Positions 5,824-7,801 of a stretch of DNA of 7,801 nt are shown piece by piece. The translations under genes were made by a program, and so were the position numbers. The stretch covers positions 1-7,801 of the forward strand of contig JAGSHR010000256.1 of NCBI GenBank assembly GCA_029855985.1. Direction: 5' to 3'. Source of the stretch: Candidatus Njordarchaeota archaeon (lineage in GTDB: Archaea; Thermoproteota; JANJXX01; Panguiarchaeales; Panguiarchaeaceae). A model generated the notes under the pieces. That model was not told the DNA's origin, did no database searches, and was given only the letters and a program-made list of their open reading frames with translations. Within the stretch, counting starts at the first letter, position 1; every line of letters begins with the position of its first letter.

Positions 5824-6585
5824 TTGAAGATTTACGTTGAACCATTTCTAATGAGTATAGAGGATGCGGTGAGAACCGCGAAAAAATACAATATTGGACT
5901 TGAATTACAATTAAACGCTAAACGAGTGAAGTTATTAAACAGCAAACAAGGTGAGACAATAATAGAAAAAATAAAAGAAGTAGAATCTCTAAGCATTCAT
6001 GGTCCCGTTCATGATTTACCTATTGGAGCGGAGGACCCCTACATAGTAAATGCGGTTAAGGAAAGATTTAAGGATACATTAGAACTTAGCATAAAACTAA
6101 ACGCAAAATGGGTCCTCTTTCACCTCGGTTATAATCCTTTAGAATATTGGCACCCAAATGCTTTAAACTCTTGGATTGAGAGAGCTATTTCGTTCATAAA
6201 CCAGTTTTTTGGTAAATACCGAAATGTTAAGATCCATTTAGAAAATGCTTTTGAGCCGGATCCAGAAATATTTAAAAAAATATTAGAGAACTCGCCAAAT
6301 AATGTAAGCTTGTGTCTTGATATTGGACATGCATTTGTATACTCAAACAGGAGCTTAGAAGAATGGATTGATCTGCTCGCGCCTTTTATTAGTGAGGTTC
6401 ATATTCATAACAACGATGGAAGAAAGGATTTACATCAACCATTAAGCGAAGGCAAAATTGATGTTAAAAAAATCCTAAGTTTAATCGAAAAGAATGTCAA
6501 TGATTACGTGATAACCCTAGAACCAACTAGTGAGAAAAATTTAGTCATAGATTTAAAGTGGTTAAAAGATAACAAAATAATTTAA
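5824..6585 (+). CDS. Xylose-isomerase-like TIM-barrel protein (sugar phosphate isomerase/epimerase family)
   Basis: The 253-residue product has the AP-endonuclease-2/sugar isomerase TIM-barrel pattern, with likely metal ligands at the strand ends: SIHGPVHD (H59, H63), VLFHLGY (H100), IHLENAF (E140), CLDIGHAF (D166, H169), VHIHNNDG (H193, H195), DLHQPLSEG (H204) and ITLEP (E233). LENAFEPD, LDIGHA and HIHNNDG are typical of the isomerase/epimerase group, while the endonuclease IV members are usually longer (about 280 residues or more). The complete ligand set suggests an active metal-dependent enzyme; I cannot choose between isomerase, epimerase and endonuclease IV-like nuclease activity with certainty, but favour the first two. 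It starts at TTG, supported by the GGTGA site six bases upstream, and is separated from the UPF0282-like gene by six bases, so the two probably act on the same pathway. Confidence 0.85.
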   Translation: MKIYVEPFLMSIEDAVRTAKKYNIGLELQLNAKRVKLLNSKQGETIIEKIKEVESLSIHGPVHDLPIGAEDPYIVNAVKERFKDTLELSIKLNAKWVLFHLGYNPLEYWHPNALNSWIERAISFINQFFGKYRNVKIHLENAFEPDPEIFKKILENSPNNVSLCLDIGHAFVYSNRSLEEWIDLLAPFISEVHIHNNDGRKDLHQPLSEGKIDVKKILSLIEKNVNDYVITLEPTSEKNLVIDLKWLKDNKII

Positions 6586-6686
6586 GCTAGCATAAAAAAT
6601 AAGTAGGTGAATCTTTTCCAATTAACAAAAATCTTTTAATCTCAAAACTATAAAATTAACCTTTTGGGTTTAGTTCGTAAACGACC

Positions 6687-6696
6687 CTTAAATTTA
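6687..6696 (+). promoter_or_regulatory. TATA box for the AMP phosphorylase gene
   Basis: CTTAAATTTA lies where initiation 25-27 bases downstream would fall near 6717, leaving a short leader of about 25 bases that includes the GGGTGA ribosome binding site (6730-6735). The position supports the ATG at 6742 as a true start rather than an internal methionine. Confidence 0.5.
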
Positions 6697-6729
6697 CTCT
6701 CAGCAATAGAATGTTACACAAAAAAGTAA

Positions 6730-6735
6730 GGGTGA
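6730..6735 (+). promoter_or_regulatory. Ribosome binding site of the AMP phosphorylase gene
   Basis: GGGTGA with a 6-base spacer precedes the ATG at 6742. Its TGA is also an in-frame stop, so no longer protein is possible. Confidence 0.65.
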
Positions 6736-6741
6736 AGTAGA

Positions 6742-7801
6742 ATGGAGGGTAATTCGAGGAACAATCGGTTAATATCAAGATTAGATCCAGTAAACCTAGT
6801 GAGAAATTTCATAAGCGGAAAATCCCTCACAAAAGAGGAATACAAAATAATAATACAGAGCGCTCTAGATGGGAAACTACCAGACGCGGCATTAACAGCC
6901 TTTGTTGTTTATCAATACATTAAGAGAATACCAATAGAAGAAGTAGCCAAAATTACAGAGGCAATAGTTGAAACAGGAAAAACCATTGATTTTGGACCAA
7001 TGACGGTTGACAAGCACAGTATCGGCGGCGTACCAGGAAACAAAGTATCACTAATAATAGTTCCAATAATCGCATCAACAGGATTAAAAATACCAAAAAC
7101 AAGCTCAAGAAGCATAACAACAATAGGAACCGCTGACACCTTTGAAGTACTCGCACCAGTTGACCTGACACTAGAAGAAGTAAAAGAAGTGGTAAATAAA
7201 ACAAACGGTTGTCTGGTATGGAACGGCATGCTAGGAATAGCGCCAGCAGACGAACTGTTTATATCTAAAGTCCAAAGCATTCTCAGAATTGACCCTGTAA
7301 CCCAAGCGGTAGCATCAATAATGGCAAACAAAGTGGCTATGGGGGCGAGATTCCTAGTAATTGATATTCCTCAAGGACATGGAACAAAAGCGGTAACTAT
7401 AAAACAAGCCACAGAACTCGGCAGAATGTTTGTCGAACTCGGGTACAAACTTGGCATAAATGTAGAAGCTGCCATAACCTATGGGGAACAACCCGTTGGA
7501 CACGCAGTTGGACCCGCACTCGAAGCTAGAGAAGCACTACAAACACTTGAAGGCGAGATTCCTTCAACTTCGCTCATAGAGAAGTCAACAGGTCTTGCGG
7601 GTATCCTATTAGAGATGACGGGTAGAGCCCCGCCAGGGCAAGGTCAACATATAGCAAAGACAATTCTCTCATCGGGGAAAGCACTGAAAAAAATGAAACA
7701 GATAATCGAAGCACAAGGGGGAGACCCTAATGTGAAATCATCTGATATTCCCGTGGGCTCATACAGTGCAGAAATAAAAAGCAACGTTAACGGATATGTT
7801 G
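6742..7801 (+). CDS. deoA: AMP phosphorylase-like protein lacking the N-terminal domain (3' end outside window)
   Basis: The first 353 residues are visible and the frame is open to the window edge. It belongs to the nucleoside phosphorylase-II family. The phosphate-binding DKHSIGGVPGNK (90-101), the substrate loop KTSSRSITTIGTAD (119-132), IAPAD (166-170), RIDP (182-185, D184 being the expected proton donor), ASIMANK (191-197), GHGTKAV (212-218, K216), ITYGEQPVG (245-253) and EAQGGDP all follow archaeal AMP phosphorylases, not thymidine phosphorylase (which has GLGHTGGTLD in the loop). The expected reaction is AMP plus phosphate giving adenine and ribose 1,5-bisphosphate. It is odd in two ways. 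The protein begins directly with the helical domain (LVRNFISGKSLTKEE), without the roughly 80-residue N-terminal domain known from Thermococcus kodakarensis. The substrate loop is also one residue short. CMP or another nucleotide as substrate is possible. Confidence 0.88.
   Translation, partial: MEGNSRNNRLISRLDPVNLVRNFISGKSLTKEEYKIIIQSALDGKLPDAALTAFVVYQYIKRIPIEEVAKITEAIVETGKTIDFGPMTVDKHSIGGVPGNKVSLIIVPIIASTGLKIPKTSSRSITTIGTADTFEVLAPVDLTLEEVKEVVNKTNGCLVWNGMLGIAPADELFISKVQSILRIDPVTQAVASIMANKVAMGARFLVIDIPQGHGTKAVTIKQATELGRMFVELGYKLGINVEAAITYGEQPVGHAVGPALEAREALQTLEGEIPSTSLIEKSTGLAGILLEMTGRAPPGQGQHIAKTILSSGKALKKMKQIIEAQGGDPNVKSSDIPVGSYSAEIKSNVNGYV

Larger units (their letters stand above)
6586..6741 (+). 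other. Intergenic region: likely T-tract terminator and promoter
   Basis: These 156 AT-rich bases have no coding frame that could supply a missing N-terminal domain to the AMP phosphorylase: the frame of that gene is closed by TGA at 6733-6735. The CTTTT-containing tracts at 6612-6637 could terminate the upstream operon. A TATA element and ribosome binding site for the phosphorylase are listed separately. Confidence 0.5.

Noticed and set aside
6912..7331. Open frame of 139 codons on the minus strand
   Set aside because: It lies fully antisense to the AMP phosphorylase, whose motifs are unmistakable. Its Ser/Thr/Ile/Val-rich sequence is a by-product of A-rich wobble positions on the coding strand. 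The second minus-strand frame at 6953-7204 is rejected for the same reason.
1..7801. CRISPR array, insertion sequence, tRNA or phage genes
   Set aside because: No regularly spaced direct repeats, terminal inverted repeats, transposase motifs or tRNA-like cloverleaf were seen by eye.

Overview
The window looks archaeal and probably comes from a thermophilic member of the Thermoproteota/Korarchaeota side of the tree. That placement is an inference. It rests on TATA-like boxes about 25 nt before starts or Shine-Dalgarno leaders, repeated GGTGA ribosome binding sites, heavy use of ATA (Ile) and AGA/AGG (Arg) codons in AT-rich DNA, and three archaeal hallmarks: a UPF0282-type metallo-beta-lactamase-fold protein, an archaeal-type AMP phosphorylase, and a small GTPase fused to a longin-like domain. 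The species cannot be named from this sequence.

Layout. Positions 1-71 are the 3' end of an unidentified + strand gene. After an AT-rich promoter region comes a two-gene + strand operon (251-2995): a 629-residue alpha-helical HEAT/ARM-like solenoid, then a 279-residue protein with a longin/roadblock-like N-terminal domain and a C-terminal Arf/MglA-like GTPase domain. Converging on it, one base away, are two minus strand genes: a HAD-family hydrolase (2997-3710), with its own TATA box and apparently a leaderless transcript, and a Gfo/Idh/MocA oxidoreductase (3779-4756). A divergent intergenic region (4757-4965) holds promoters for both sides and a sequence with the architecture of an archaeal C/D box guide sRNA (4885-4944). 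Then comes a + strand pair (4966-6585): the UPF0282-like protein and a xylose-isomerase-like TIM-barrel protein. They are coupled through a stop codon that lies inside the next ribosome binding site. Last, from 6742 to the window end, is an AMP phosphorylase that lacks the N-terminal domain usual in archaeal members.

How the genes relate. The solenoid/longin-GTPase pair is the most interesting unit. Large helical solenoids, longin domains and Arf-family GTPases are the parts of eukaryotic coat adaptors, and a longin-GTPase pairing also occurs in the SRP receptor. Here they sit in one short operon with adjacent reading frames, which suggests a dedicated membrane- or scaffold-associated switch; its cargo and partners are unknown. 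The HAD, oxidoreductase, UPF0282 and TIM-barrel genes look like small-molecule (sugar or nucleotide-sugar) metabolism but do not form a recognisable complete pathway. AMP phosphorylase would normally feed the archaeal AMP/ribose-1,5-bisphosphate/RuBisCO III route; no other gene of that route is visible. No insertion sequence, CRISPR array, tRNA or rRNA was seen.
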